Of a DNA stretch of 64,000 nucleotides, positions 36,034 through 44,442 are shown in pieces. Source of the DNA: Amycolatopsis oliviviridis (GTDB taxonomy: Bacteria > Actinomycetota > Actinomycetes > Mycobacteriales > Pseudonocardiaceae); assembly GCF_014654365.1 (NCBI RefSeq), contig NZ_BNAY01000008.1, positions 372,001-436,000 of the forward strand. The letters run 5' to 3'. Position numbers and translations under genes: made by a program. Position 1 is the first letter of the stretch, and each line of letters opens with the position of its first letter. Under the pieces are notes generated by a model. That model was not told where the DNA came from. It ran no database searches and was given only the letters and a program-made list of their open reading frames with translations.

Positions 36034-36990
36034 TCATTCACGTCCGGCGAGCAGCCGTTCCAGCCAGGATTCCCGTGCGGCGAGGCACGATCGGGCGACG
36101 GCGGATTCCGGCGCGAGGTCGTAGAAGCCGTGAAAGGCGCCACCCCAGACGTGCAATTCCGCCTCTCCGCCGGCGGCCCAGATCGCACTCGCGTAAGCCA
36201 CGGCCTCGTCCCGGAACACTTCGACCGCGCCCACGTCGATGAACGTCGGCGGCAACCCGCTGAGATCCGTCGCGCGCGCCGGAGCCGCGTACGGCGAGAC
36301 GTCCGGCGAGCCTCGCCGCTCCCCCAGCACCATCGTCCACGCCGTCAGGTTGCTGGTGCGATCCCAGACGCCGACTCCGTCGTACTCCCGCGCCGACACG
36401 GTGTCGTTGCGGTCGTCGATCATCGGGCACTGGAGCAGTTGCCCGAACAGCGCGGGCCCGCCTCGATCCCGCGCCATCAGCGTGACCCCCGCGGCGAGGC
36501 CGCCTCCGCCACTGCCGCCGAAGATGACCAGCCGTCCGGGGTCGAATCCCAGCTCGTCCGCGTGCGCGGCCATCCAGTCCAGCCCGGCGTAGCAGTCCTC
36601 CACCGGCACCGGATGCGGATGTTCCGGCGCGCGGCGGAATTCGACGGTGACCGCGACCGCGTCGTACTTCATCGCCCACTCGATGAGCGGATGCGCCGAC
36701 GCGAACCGGTCCGCCATCACCATTCCGCCGCCGTGGACGTGATAGATCCCCGGCCCGCCACCGCGGTGATCCTCGCACGCGATGACCGAAACCACGATCT
36801 CCGCGCCGCCGTACCCAGGAATCGTGTGATCGGTCCAGGTGACCGGACGATCGCCGATCTGCTCTTCGATGGACGGGAACTTCAACGACCGGTAGCGCTC
36901 CAGCTGCTCCGCCGTCATACCGACCGGGACATGTCCCGCCAGGGCGGGCAGCACGGCGGCGAGTTCGGGATCGTATGCGGGCTCGACCAT
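36034..36990 (-). CDS. Alpha/beta hydrolase, HSL (hormone-sensitive lipase) family
   Basis: A 318-aa esterase. The oxyanion motif HVHGGGMV (~83) and nucleophile elbow FGGSGGGGLA (Ser ~158) are clear. The acid Asp likely lies in FIDVGAVEVFRDEAVA and the catalytic His in GGAFHGFYDLAP near the C-terminus. It probably hydrolyses short-chain carboxylic esters or lactones. It is minus-strand, 47 bp downstream of the PDR reductase, and could belong to the same TetR-controlled operon. Confidence 0.88.
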   Translation of the reverse strand: MVEPAYDPELAAVLPALAGHVPVGMTAEQLERYRSLKFPSIEEQIGDRPVTWTDHTIPGYGGAEIVVSVIACEDHRGGGPGIYHVHGGGMVMADRFASAHPLIEWAMKYDAVAVTVEFRRAPEHPHPVPVEDCYAGLDWMAAHADELGFDPGRLVIFGGSGGGGLAAGVTLMARDRGGPALFGQLLQCPMIDDRNDTVSAREYDGVGVWDRTSNLTAWTMVLGERRGSPDVSPYAAPARATDLSGLPPTFIDVGAVEVFRDEAVAYASAIWAAGGEAELHVWGGAFHGFYDLAPESAVARSCLAARESWLERLLAGRE

Positions 36991-37036
36991 CGCGCGAGCC
37001 TAGCCACCGGTCGCCGACAACCCGTATACGACGAGG

Positions 37037-37942
37037 TCAGAGATCGACGTCGAGCCGCGAAGCCGCACGGGAGACACAGCAGAACATGCGGCCCGGCGCC
37101 GCGCCGATGTCGTCACGGTGTTCCGGTTCACCACCGACGACGCCGATCTCGCAGCTGCCGCAAACCCCTTCACGGCACCCGGACGGGATCCGGAACCCCG
37201 CGTGGTTCAAAGAGTCCAACATGGACTCTTCCGCGGCGACCGGGACCGTCCGTCCTGATCGGGCACAGTGCACCTCGAACGGCGTGTTGGGCGCGAATTC
37301 CTTGATCACCGGCCGGAAACGCTCAAGGTGCAGGCCTTGCGCGGGAAACGCCGCCTCGGCCGCGTCGAGCATCGAAGCGGGACCACAGCAGTAAACCAGC
37401 GCCTGCGGGCCGAGTTCGGCCGCCAGCGCGGCGAAATCGGGCCTGCCTTGTTCGTCGGTGACGTGCACGCGCACCCGGTCGCCGCGAGTGGCCCGGAGTT
37501 CGGCGGCGAACGGCATGGCGGCCAGAGACCGGCCGACGTACACCAGCCTGGCCGAAGCGCCCGACGCGACCGCGGCCGCCAGCATCGGCACCATGGGCGT
37601 GATGCCGATCCCGCCCGCGACGAACAGGTACTCCGGCGCGGGTAGCAAGGGGAAGTTGTTGCGCGGCAAAGAGACTTCGAGGCTTCGGCCCGCGCGCAGG
37701 AACAGGTGGACGTACTCCGAGCCGCCCCGGCTGAGCCTGTCGTGCCGGACGGCGACCCGGTAGCTGCCGCGATCGGCCGGGTCCCCGCACAGCGAATACT
37801 GCCGGGTCAGCCAGTTCGGCAACGCCAGATCGATGTGCGCGCCCGGCTCCCAAGGAGCGAGCGGGCCTTCGGCTCCGCGCAGGACGAGGGAGACAGTGCC
37901 CTCGGCGACCGGTTCGACACGGTCGAGAATGGTCTGCTGCAT
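37037..37942 (-). CDS. PDR/VanB-type oxidoreductase (FMN/NADH/2Fe-2S)
   Basis: A ~301-aa phthalate-dioxygenase-reductase-like electron transfer protein. The flavin segment RQYSLCGDP (~48) and nucleotide-binding domain with GGIGITPMVPML (~112) precede a C-terminal plant-type ferredoxin cluster CREGVCGSCE plus a final Cys (MFCC). It would pass electrons from NAD(P)H to an oxygenase partner. No oxygenase is adjacent, but a PPOX protein lies 15 bp upstream in the same operon. The ATG at 37942 is preferred over the preceding TTG. Confidence 0.87.
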   Translation of the reverse strand: MQQTILDRVEPVAEGTVSLVLRGAEGPLAPWEPGAHIDLALPNWLTRQYSLCGDPADRGSYRVAVRHDRLSRGGSEYVHLFLRAGRSLEVSLPRNNFPLLPAPEYLFVAGGIGITPMVPMLAAAVASGASARLVYVGRSLAAMPFAAELRATRGDRVRVHVTDEQGRPDFAALAAELGPQALVYCCGPASMLDAAEAAFPAQGLHLERFRPVIKEFAPNTPFEVHCARSGRTVPVAAEESMLDSLNHAGFRIPSGCREGVCGSCEIGVVGGEPEHRDDIGAAPGRMFCCVSRAASRLDVDL

Positions 37943-37957
37943 CAATTCCCGCTCCCC

Positions 37958-38599
37958 TCAGTACAACTGCCGGTAGCTGGTTTCGAGCATGTCCTCCAGC
38001 ACCGACGGATCGAGGTCGAGGCCCATCTGCTCGGTGGCGATCTCGCCGGCGGACGGCAGTTCGTCCGCCAGTGCCTGGCTCGCCGGATCCCAGAGCCGGG
38101 ACCGGACCAGCGCGCGTCCGCAGTGGAAGAACGTCTCGGCGACCTCCACGATGATCGCCAGTTCCGCCTCCTTGCCTTCGGTGCGCATCCGGGCGAGGAC
38201 GTCCGGCTCGTCGGTGGGATACGCGCGACCGTTGACCCGGAACACCTCCCGCAGACCGGGGACCACGAACATCAACCCGATCCCGTCGTTCTCGGCGAGG
38301 TTGCGGAACGAGTCGGCGAGCTTGTTGCCGGGCCGGTCGGGGATCGCCAGCGTGCGTTCGTCGAGCACCTTGACGAAGCCCGGGTAGTCGCCGCGCGGCG
38401 AGCAGTCGGGCAGGCCCGTCGCGTCCGCCGTCGCCATCGCCACGAACGGGGAATGGGCGATGAACCGATGGCCGTGCCGGTCGACGCGGTCGTGGACCTT
38501 GGCCTTGATCATCGCCTCCGGTTCGCCGAGCCGGGCGCGGACCTCCTCGTACGAGATCCGGCGAGGACGCCTCTCATTGGCGACATAACTGCTGGTCAT
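37958..38599 (-). CDS. Pyridoxamine 5'-phosphate oxidase-like FMN protein
   Basis: A 213-aa PPOX-family split-barrel flavoprotein (MSMEG_1061-like). The core shows FVAMATADATGLPDCSPRGDYPGFV (~52) and IPDRPGNKLADSFRNLAEND, the FMN phosphate-binding region. It probably reduces a small electrophile or modifies a cofactor; the substrate is unknown. It is the first gene of an operon with the PDR reductase. It is divergent from a TetR gene across a 67-bp spacer holding a palindrome, so it is likely repressed by that TetR. Confidence 0.83.
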   Translation of the reverse strand: MTSSYVANERRPRRISYEEVRARLGEPEAMIKAKVHDRVDRHGHRFIAHSPFVAMATADATGLPDCSPRGDYPGFVKVLDERTLAIPDRPGNKLADSFRNLAENDGIGLMFVVPGLREVFRVNGRAYPTDEPDVLARMRTEGKEAELAIIVEVAETFFHCGRALVRSRLWDPASQALADELPSAGEIATEQMGLDLDPSVLEDMLETSYRQLY

Positions 38600-38601
38600 G
38601 G

Positions 38602-38619
38602 CACAATTATGAGCAATTG
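38602..38619. promoter_or_regulatory. Palindromic operator for the divergent TetR
   Basis: ACAATT-ATGAGC-AATTGT has perfect 6-bp arms, 3 bp upstream of the PPOX start and 48 bp upstream of the TetR start. It is AT-rich in a GC-rich background. Its position suits repression of the PPOX-PDR operon and autoregulation. Confidence 0.65.
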
Positions 38620-38666
38620 TTCAGCCTGCCCGCTACTCGCTTTCAGGCCGCTTCACCGGGAGTGCC

Positions 38667-39284
38667 ATGCCGTCGGACCAGCGCCGCATCCAGCCACGTA
38701 AACAGCCGCGTCAGGTCCGGGCCGAGCTGACCCGGCAGCGCATCCTCACCGCCGCTGCTCACATTTTCGCCGAGTACGGGTACGCCGCGGGGACCACGAA
38801 CCGGATCGCCGAACGCGCCCGCGTCTCGATCGGTTCGCTGTATCAGTACTACCCGAACAAGGACGCGATCCTGGCCGAGTTGCTGACCCGGCACCTCGAC
38901 GGCGACCGGGGTACCGCGACGCTGCGCAGGTACAAGGAATCGCCCGAGCCGCTCGAAACCATCATCAGGGACTTCGTGCGCACGGTGATCGACAACCATC
39001 TCGATGATCCGCAGCTGCTGCGGATCATGATCGAGCAGGCGCCGCGCTCCGGCGAACTGCTGGAGCGGGTCACCCGGGTGAAGTGGGAGATGATCGACGA
39101 TCTGCTCGATCTGCTCCACGCCCATCCCGAGGTCCGGGTCCAGGACAAGGACACCGCGGCCCGGCTCGTCACGTCGACCGTGGAGCTGACCGTGCATCAG
39201 CTCATCGCCGCGCCCGGCTCCATCGACCTCACGCGGCTGGAGAACGAACTCGTGGCGATGATCACCGGTTACCTCCGCGCCTGA
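38667..39284 (+). CDS. TetR family repressor
   Basis: A 205-aa TetR protein. The N-terminal HTH is RILTAAAHIFAEYGYAAGTTNRIAERARVSIGSLYQYYPNKDAILAELL (positions ~25-73), with the key recognition segment SIGSLYQYY. The helical ligand-binding C-terminal domain resembles TetR_C_33-type. It is divergent from PPOX-PDR with a palindromic operator in the spacer. The ligand is unknown; it is likely the substrate of the redox pair. Confidence 0.9.
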   Translation: MPSDQRRIQPRKQPRQVRAELTRQRILTAAAHIFAEYGYAAGTTNRIAERARVSIGSLYQYYPNKDAILAELLTRHLDGDRGTATLRRYKESPEPLETIIRDFVRTVIDNHLDDPQLLRIMIEQAPRSGELLERVTRVKWEMIDDLLDLLHAHPEVRVQDKDTAARLVTSTVELTVHQLIAAPGSIDLTRLENELVAMITGYLRA

Positions 39285-39325
39285 TTTTCCGGGATTGACC
39301 AGGCGCTGAGCGGGTACTCACCGGT

Positions 39326-39547
39326 GTGATCCGAGCAGAGAACAGGATTCGCGGCCTCGCCGCTCACTGGCGGCGGAGAGGCGGCACCCTCGCGTTGGCC
39401 TGGACGGTGATCACCCTCGGCCTGGTCACCATGCTGTGGGTGTCGGATTTCCGTTCCTGGCCGGTGTATCTGACGGCCGCACCGGGTGCCGTCGTGTCCG
39501 TTCTGCTGTGGGTCGGCGTCGCCCGCGCCCGCCGAAGGCCGGGCTAG
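39326..39547 (+). CDS. Small two-TM protein (73 aa)
   Basis: A basic N-terminus (MIRAENRIRGLAAHWRRRG) is followed by two hydrophobic helices (LALAWTVITLGLVTMLW and VYLTAAPGAVVSVLLWVGVA) and an Arg-rich tail. The GTG start has only a weak ribosome binding site. Its last 4 bp overlap the end of the convergent SDR gene. No known family was recognised. Coding is supported by the clean membrane pattern. Confidence 0.5.
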   Translation: MIRAENRIRGLAAHWRRRGGTLALAWTVITLGLVTMLWVSDFRSWPVYLTAAPGAVVSVLLWVGVARARRRPG

Positions 39548-40359
39548 CGCGTCGCGCGCGTGGCGAGCTTGTCGAATTCGCGGTCCGGCAGGGTCCTGTT
39601 GAGTTCGAGGAGTTTCTCGGCGAGATGGCCGACCGCGTACCGCGTCTCCGGGCGGCCGGCCTCGATGGCAGCGCGGATGGCGTCCACGACGACGGCGGGG
39701 TCCGAGCCGTCGGCGAGTCCCGTTTCGCCTTGCCGCGCCATGGCTTCCGCCATCGCCCCGTACGCCCCGCCGCCGGAGATCTCGCGGAGCTGCGCGGACG
39801 TCTGATCCTCGAACTCGGTCTTGATGATGCCCGGCTGGATGATCACGACGTCGATGCCGAACGGCTCGACCTCCATCCGAAGCGTGTCGGAGAAGGCTTC
39901 AAGCGCGTGCTTCGACGCGTAGTACCAAGCGCCGAGCGGCAAGGCGATCTCGCCACCGATCGACGAGACGTTGACGATCGTGCCGGACCGCTGCGCCCGC
40001 ATGGTGGGCAGGACGAGCTGAACCAGCCTGGCGGGCGCGAGAAGATTGACTTCGAGCTGGTCGCGCGCGCTGTCGAGCGGGACGTCCTCGATGGCGCCGT
40101 GCAGGACGGTCCCGGCGTTGTTGACCAGGACGTCGATCCGCTGCTGTTCGCCGAGAACGGTGTCGACCGCGCGACGGAGATCGCCCTCGTCCCGGGCGTC
40201 CATCTTCAGCGGATGGCCGCCCGCCGCGCGGAGGTCGTCCATCTTCTCCACGCGCCTCGCGGCACCGTAGACCGTGTGCCCGGCGCGCAGGAGCTCCAGC
40301 GCGGTGGCGTGGCCGATCCCCGACGAAGCGCCGGTGACCAGGCAGACCTTGGTCGTCAT
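39544..40359 (-). CDS. Short-chain dehydrogenase/reductase
   Basis: A 271-aa classical SDR. The cofactor motif is TGASSGIG (~9), with VNNAG (~83) and catalytic Ser and Tyr-x3-Lys in NVSSIGG and YYASKHALEAF (~148). Arg residues after the second strand (AARRVEK) suggest NADPH. The substrate is unknown. The ATG at 40359 gives the usual MTTKVCLVTG start with GGGAGG upstream. It is divergent from an HTH regulator, which may control it. Confidence 0.88.
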   Translation of the reverse strand: MTTKVCLVTGASSGIGHATALELLRAGHTVYGAARRVEKMDDLRAAGGHPLKMDARDEGDLRRAVDTVLGEQQRIDVLVNNAGTVLHGAIEDVPLDSARDQLEVNLLAPARLVQLVLPTMRAQRSGTIVNVSSIGGEIALPLGAWYYASKHALEAFSDTLRMEVEPFGIDVVIIQPGIIKTEFEDQTSAQLREISGGGAYGAMAEAMARQGETGLADGSDPAVVVDAIRAAIEAGRPETRYAVGHLAEKLLELNRTLPDREFDKLATRATR

Positions 40360-40503
40360 CCCTTGTGCACCTCCCGATCTCTTCACCATTCACGAAACAC
40401 CGGATTTCCTCTCGCAGCAACGACACTTCTGTGTTCCCCCAGTTGAAGGGCCTACAATCGATGCAATGACCATGCAGCTGAATGCACCGGAGCGGGTGAA
40501 CAG

Positions 40504-41187
40504 GTGCCGGGAAACCGCCTGACCCACGACGAGCGCAGGCACATCGCTTCGGGACTGACGGCCGGGCTCACCTACGCCGAGATCGCCCGGCGGCTGGACC
40601 GCCCGAAATCGACGGTCATCCGCGAGGTGGCGCGCAACGGCGGCGCTCACGGTTACCGCGCGGGACAGGCGGAGCAGGCGACGCGGTGGCGGGCGCGTAG
40701 ACGCAAACCCGGTCCGCCGCCTGTCGCCGACCCCGCCGAGCGGACCCCGGAGGCGCTGCGGGACTTCGAGACCGAGTTCGCCGGGATGATGGCCGCGACC
40801 GGGGTGCCGTCGATGATGGCCCGGGTCCTGGCCTGCCTGTTCACCGGGGACACCGGCGGCAGTACCGCCGCCGAACTCGTCGCCAGGCTGGAGGTCAGCC
40901 CCGCGTCGGTGTCCAAGGCCGTCGGCTGGCTGGAACAACGCGGTCTGATCGGCCGCGAACGCGACGGCAGGCGGCAGCGTTACGTCATCGACGACCAGTT
41001 CGGCTACCGGGCCTGGCAGGCCAGCCTCGAAGCGATGACCGCGTGGGCGGACGTCACCCGGCGCGGCGCCGGGCTGTTCGACGGCCCGGCCGGGGCGCGG
41101 CTGGAGTCCACCAGCCGGTTCTTCCGGCATCTGCACAAGGACATGAGCGAGGCGGCCGAACACTGGCGGCGCACGAGCCCGCGGTGA
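40504..41187 (+). CDS. Regulator with IS30-like N-terminal HTH and GbsR/MarR-like winged helix
   Basis: A 227-aa protein. The first ~60 residues (RLTHDERRHIASGLTAGLTYAEIARRLDRPKSTVIREVARNGG, ~5-47) match the HTH_38 module typical of IS30 transposases. Residues ~85-170 form a MarR/GbsR-like winged helix (STAAELVARLEVSPASVSKAVGWLEQRGLI). The C-terminus is helical. No transposase catalytic domain is present, so it is a domesticated DNA-binding module, not a transposon remnant. The start is GTG. It is divergent from the SDR gene. Confidence 0.8.
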   Translation: MPGNRLTHDERRHIASGLTAGLTYAEIARRLDRPKSTVIREVARNGGAHGYRAGQAEQATRWRARRRKPGPPPVADPAERTPEALRDFETEFAGMMAATGVPSMMARVLACLFTGDTGGSTAAELVARLEVSPASVSKAVGWLEQRGLIGRERDGRRQRYVIDDQFGYRAWQASLEAMTAWADVTRRGAGLFDGPAGARLESTSRFFRHLHKDMSEAAEHWRRTSPR

Positions 41188-41236
41188 CGTCATTTCGACG
41201 GTCTCCCGGCGATTCCGGTCATGTCAGGATCCGGTC

Positions 41237-42793
41237 ATGGGAGTGGTGGTCGCGGCGCTCGCCGCGGGCTGCGCGGTGCTGGCGGTGTTCCTCCCCGGTG
41301 GGGCGGCCCGCCCGGACCGGCCGGATCTCGAAGTGGCGCTGGTCGCCGCGGCGTCGGTACTCGCGGCCCTGCTGACGTTCGGGAAGTCCACCGGAGCGAG
41401 GGTTTCCGCGCTGGTCTGCGCGGTGGGCGCCACCGGCTGGGCGGTCTACTGCCTGAGCACGGATCTCGGCAGCGGCACCCCGGGCGGTGCGACAGCGGTG
41501 CTCGCGGTGGCCGCCGCCGTCACGCTCGGGGTGGCGAGCCTCCCGCGACCGGTCCGGTGGTGGCTCGCGGTCCCGCTCGTGGCGGTGCTCGCCGCGGGGA
41601 CGGTGACCGCCGTGACGACCGTGCCCGGCCTGGCCGTGCGGTCGACGACTGCCACGGCCGTCACGGCGCCCGCGCCCGCCGACCGGGTGACGGCCGTGCC
41701 CTGGACCTGGACCCCGTCGTCCCCGGTGCTCGACGTGGTCGCGGCAGGCACCGGGGTGGCGGTCGCCGGGACCGGCGGCGAGGTCACCGCGCTCGACGGG
41801 CCGACGGGCGCGGTGCGCTGGACCTACGCCCGCCCCGGCGCCCACGTCCGCGCGCTCGTCCCCACTCCGGACGGGCTTCTGCTGCTGGCCGTCTTCGCTC
41901 CCCGCGACGGCGGGAAGGACCGTCATCACCTCACGGTTCTCGACGCGTTCACCGGCGCCGCGGTCCAGGAGACGCTGATCGACGACGTCCACGGCCCCGA
42001 TCTGCTGGCGCCGACGTCCACCGTGCTGCCGTCGCTCACCTACCTGGGGGACAACGACTTCCGCGTCGACGCGCTCGACCTGCGCGGCGGAATCCCGCTG
42101 TGGTCGTGGAAAGCGCCCGAAGGGTGCGTTTCCCCGTTCGCGCTGCCCGCGAGCGGCCGTGACGTGGTGCTGGCGCCGCTGCTGTGCCAGGACCGGCTCA
42201 GCGTGCTCGGCCTGGACGAGCGCACGGGCACGCCACGCTGGGAGCACCGGCTGCCGGTGACCCGGCCGTCGGACGAGAAGGCCGACTACTATCTGCACGC
42301 GTCCCCCGGCGGCGGCAAGGTTTCCCTGTCCCTGCGGTACTCGGGCCTGGCGAGCGGCCGGAACACCGACGTCGTGCTCGACGCCGCCACCGGAACCCTC
42401 GTGTCCACAATGGACCCCAAGGCGCCGGCGCGGATCACGCTCGGCCCGGTGGCCGTCTCGGAACGCGACGAGAACGGGAAGACCACCGCGGCCACCCTGG
42501 ACGGCGGGGTGGCCGTCGACCTCGCCGCCTGCCCGGACCGGCGGGCGCAGGCCACCACACCGACGGCGTACCTGCGCCTGTGCGGCTCGCCCGGCGGCGG
42601 GATGGTGGTGCACCGGCAGGAGCTCGACGGCTCCCCCGCGTCCACCCTCCCGGTCTCATGGCCGCCGCCCGGCGAACCGATCGGCGGCCTGCTCTCCGGC
42701 TCCGGCCGCCACGCGCTCGTCCCGGCCCCTGGCGCGCTAGTGGCCGCCCGGGCGGGCGACACCCCGGTCGTCGGGTTTCCCGCGACCGGGTGA
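41237..42793 (+). CDS. Membrane-anchored PQQ-like beta-propeller protein
   Basis: A 518-aa protein. Four to five N-terminal TM helices (~1-125) are followed by an extracytoplasmic propeller with PQQ-like repeats: VTALDGPTGAVRWTY, LTVLDAFTGAAV, VDALDLRGGIPLWSW, LSVLGLDERTGTPRWEH, VVLDAATGTLV. Conserved Cys pairs (CVSPF / LCQD) suggest a secreted, disulfide-bonded fold. No PQQ-ligating residues were identified, so it is probably structural or sensory. It lies 49 bp downstream of the HTH regulator on the same strand. Confidence 0.72.
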   Translation: MGVVVAALAAGCAVLAVFLPGGAARPDRPDLEVALVAAASVLAALLTFGKSTGARVSALVCAVGATGWAVYCLSTDLGSGTPGGATAVLAVAAAVTLGVASLPRPVRWWLAVPLVAVLAAGTVTAVTTVPGLAVRSTTATAVTAPAPADRVTAVPWTWTPSSPVLDVVAAGTGVAVAGTGGEVTALDGPTGAVRWTYARPGAHVRALVPTPDGLLLLAVFAPRDGGKDRHHLTVLDAFTGAAVQETLIDDVHGPDLLAPTSTVLPSLTYLGDNDFRVDALDLRGGIPLWSWKAPEGCVSPFALPASGRDVVLAPLLCQDRLSVLGLDERTGTPRWEHRLPVTRPSDEKADYYLHASPGGGKVSLSLRYSGLASGRNTDVVLDAATGTLVSTMDPKAPARITLGPVAVSERDENGKTTAATLDGGVAVDLAACPDRRAQATTPTAYLRLCGSPGGGMVVHRQELDGSPASTLPVSWPPPGEPIGGLLSGSGRHALVPAPGALVAARAGDTPVVGFPATG

Positions 42794-42837
42794 TCGCTTT
42801 CGCCGCGCGTGAAGGTCTTCTTGCCTGCCGGGTCGCT

Positions 42838-42884
42838 GACTGTGTGGATTTCGGTGCGTTGGATGGGTAAAAATCCACACAGTC
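42838..42884. terminator. Hairpin after the PQQ-like gene
   Basis: GACTGTGTGGATTT and AAATCCACACAGTC are perfect 14-bp arms around a ~19-nt loop, 45 bp past the stop codon. Confidence 0.6.
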
Positions 42885-42908
42885 CCGCGTGACCGGTCCG
42901 GTCGTGAA

Positions 42909-42957
42909 GGGGTGTGTAGAAATAGGGACGTTGAACGTCCCTATTTCCACACACCCC
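42909..42957. terminator. Hairpin overlapping the stop of the 42941 gene
   Basis: Arms of ~24 nt (GGGGTGTGT, then GAAATAGGGACGTT with its complement) carry one A-C mismatch. The TAG stop of the minus-strand 136-aa gene lies inside the stem, so termination is immediate. With the 42838 hairpin it forms a paired convergent terminator. Confidence 0.65.
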
Positions 42958-43351
42958 TCACCCTGAGCGACACCTCGCGCAAGGCGACCTTCCAAGCGTC
43001 GAGGTAGGCCGAAGCGGGCACTCGGGACCGCCGTTCGAACACGGGATCCCCGGGATCGTCCGTCTCGGCGATCAGCACGTCCTCGCCCTCGCGCCAGATC
43101 AGCAAGAGCCAGCATTGGTCGGATTCGAAGAACGGTTCCCGCGGGGTGCCCAGCGGGACGTCGTCGAGCGTCCACCCTCGCAAGGTCACTTCCACGTTGT
43201 CCCACCAGGAGAACTCGGCGAGCACCGTGTCTTCGCCGTCGATGAACCGCAACCCGTCTCCGAGCCTGCCTCCCCGCGGGAACAAGCGCACGGCGAATCC
43301 CTCGACCGGCCTGAACGTACTGGTGTCCAGGTCCGCGATGACGTCGTCCAC
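42941..43351 (-). CDS. Hypothetical protein (136 aa)
   Basis: Not recognised. It is a soluble, acidic, Trp-rich protein with likely beta structure (FAVRLFPRGGRLGDGLRFIDG, FSWWDNVEVTLRGWTLDD, CWLLLIWREGEDVLIAET). The GTG start is chosen as the most upstream start in frame. It is preceded on the minus strand by the M15 gene with a strong terminator between, so it is transcribed alone. Its stop lies within a hairpin. Confidence 0.55.
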   Translation of the reverse strand: MDDVIADLDTSTFRPVEGFAVRLFPRGGRLGDGLRFIDGEDTVLAEFSWWDNVEVTLRGWTLDDVPLGTPREPFFESDQCWLLLIWREGEDVLIAETDDPGDPVFERRSRVPASAYLDAWKVALREVSLRVRGVWK

Positions 43352-43371
43352 GAAGACGACTTTACGGAGAA

Positions 43372-43397
43372 GGGCGGGCGGCCGAAGCCGCCCGCCC
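43372..43397. terminator. Short GC-rich hairpin terminator after the M15 gene
   Basis: A perfect 11-bp stem GGGCGGGCGGC / GCCGCCCGCCC has a 4-nt loop (CGAA on plus, stable TTCG on the transcribed minus strand) and is followed by TTCT. It lies 15 bp past the M15 stop. Confidence 0.8.
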
Positions 43398-43411
43398 AGG
43401 ACTCAGCGAGG

Positions 43412-44233
43412 TCACCCGCGCTTGAACTCTTCCCAGGTCACCTTCTTCACCTGCGGGCCGTCGTCCTTGGCGTGGCTCGCCAGGCCGTTGAGGCCCTTGA
43501 AGTAGTCGCCGGCCTGAGCCTGCGCCTGCGGCGACATGTCGGTGTCGCTGATCGCGATGCCGTGGATGTGCTCGGCCCAGTCACCCTGGCTCGGGGTGCG
43601 GTGCCACGCGGCGAACCCGACCTCACGCAGGGCCTTCACCGCGGCGGTCTTGTTCGAGATGTTGTTCACCGAGATGTCGACGGCACCGCCGCCGTCGTGC
43701 GTGCCACCCGAAGCGCCGACGCCGCCGGCGTTGTACGAACCCTGGGTGATGGTGAACTTGACCCCGGCCTTCTTCTCGGCGGCCGCGATCATGTCGGCGG
43801 TGCGCTTGTTCACCGTCTTGCCGTCCAGGCTGGTCTTCGAACCGACGCTGATCGGCGCGGTCACGGTGTAGCGGCCCTTGCCCAGTTCGGTCAGCGAACC
43901 CTTGCCCGGCAGACCGGTGGCGGCCAGGCCGCTGTGCCCCAGGGACTTCTGGTACTTCTCGTACGCCTTGACCGTCGAGGTGCCGAAGTGACCGTCGACC
44001 TGCTTCTTGTCGAGCAGGTTCTTCGCCGCCAGTGCCTCTTCGACCACCTTGACGCTCGGGCCGGAACCCGGCGTGATCGCCTGGTCGGCCTTGTACGGAT
44101 CCCACATGGCCGCCTTGATCACGGCCTCCATGTTGACCGACGGCGCGGCCACCGCGGGCTGTCCCGCCGTGACCCCCATGAGCGCGGCTCCGGTCAGAGC
44201 GGTGAACGTCGCGGCGGTTGCCACCTTGCGCAT
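43412..44233 (-). CDS. Secreted peptidoglycan-binding M15-type peptidase
   Basis: A 273-aa exported protein. The signal peptide MRKVATAATFTALTGAALMG ends near AVAAPS. A PG_binding_1-like helical domain (~60-105: VKVVEEALAAKNLLDKKQVDG, STVKAYEKYQKS) precedes an M15-like metallopeptidase domain with zinc ligands His179 and Asp186 (GGTHDGGGAVDIS) and the HIHG motif (His222/His224). It likely cleaves peptidoglycan stem peptides or cross-bridges. The ATG at 44233 places the signal peptide at the N-terminus, unlike the longer upstream start. It is distant from the van operon, so a VanY-like role is only a possibility. Confidence 0.85.
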   Translation of the reverse strand: MRKVATAATFTALTGAALMGVTAGQPAVAAPSVNMEAVIKAAMWDPYKADQAITPGSGPSVKVVEEALAAKNLLDKKQVDGHFGTSTVKAYEKYQKSLGHSGLAATGLPGKGSLTELGKGRYTVTAPISVGSKTSLDGKTVNKRTADMIAAAEKKAGVKFTITQGSYNAGGVGASGGTHDGGGAVDISVNNISNKTAAVKALREVGFAAWHRTPSQGDWAEHIHGIAISDTDMSPQAQAQAGDYFKGLNGLASHAKDDGPQVKKVTWEEFKRG

Positions 44234-44347
44234 GACTGCTCCTTCACTCGGTGCTGCTCCCTGTGAACAGCTCGTGACCGACACTGCCCTGAACGCGGGG
44301 GCGTCCGGAACCGCTTGTACGCAACGTCTGACGTCAAAAACCGCAGG

Positions 44348-44426
44348 TTGACAGCGTTTGACAGCGTGGGCGCCAGAGCGATTCCGCTGGTCGGCACGGC
44401 GATCGGGACGAAGTTCGCGATATAGT
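44348..44426 (+). promoter_or_regulatory. Tandem repeat and -10-like element before the XRE gene
   Basis: TTGACAGCG occurs at 44348 and 44358 (10-bp phase). TATAGT lies at 44421, about 17 bp before the GTG start, so a very short 5' leader is implied. The assignment of promoter elements is tentative. Confidence 0.35.
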
Positions 44427-44442
44427 CACCTGGCCGCGCAGA

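Noticed and set aside
43412..44233. VanY-type carboxypeptidase for glycopeptide resistance
   Set aside because: The protein is M15-like and secreted with a peptidoglycan-binding domain, but it lies 27 kb from vanHAX among unrelated genes, so a resistance role is not supported.
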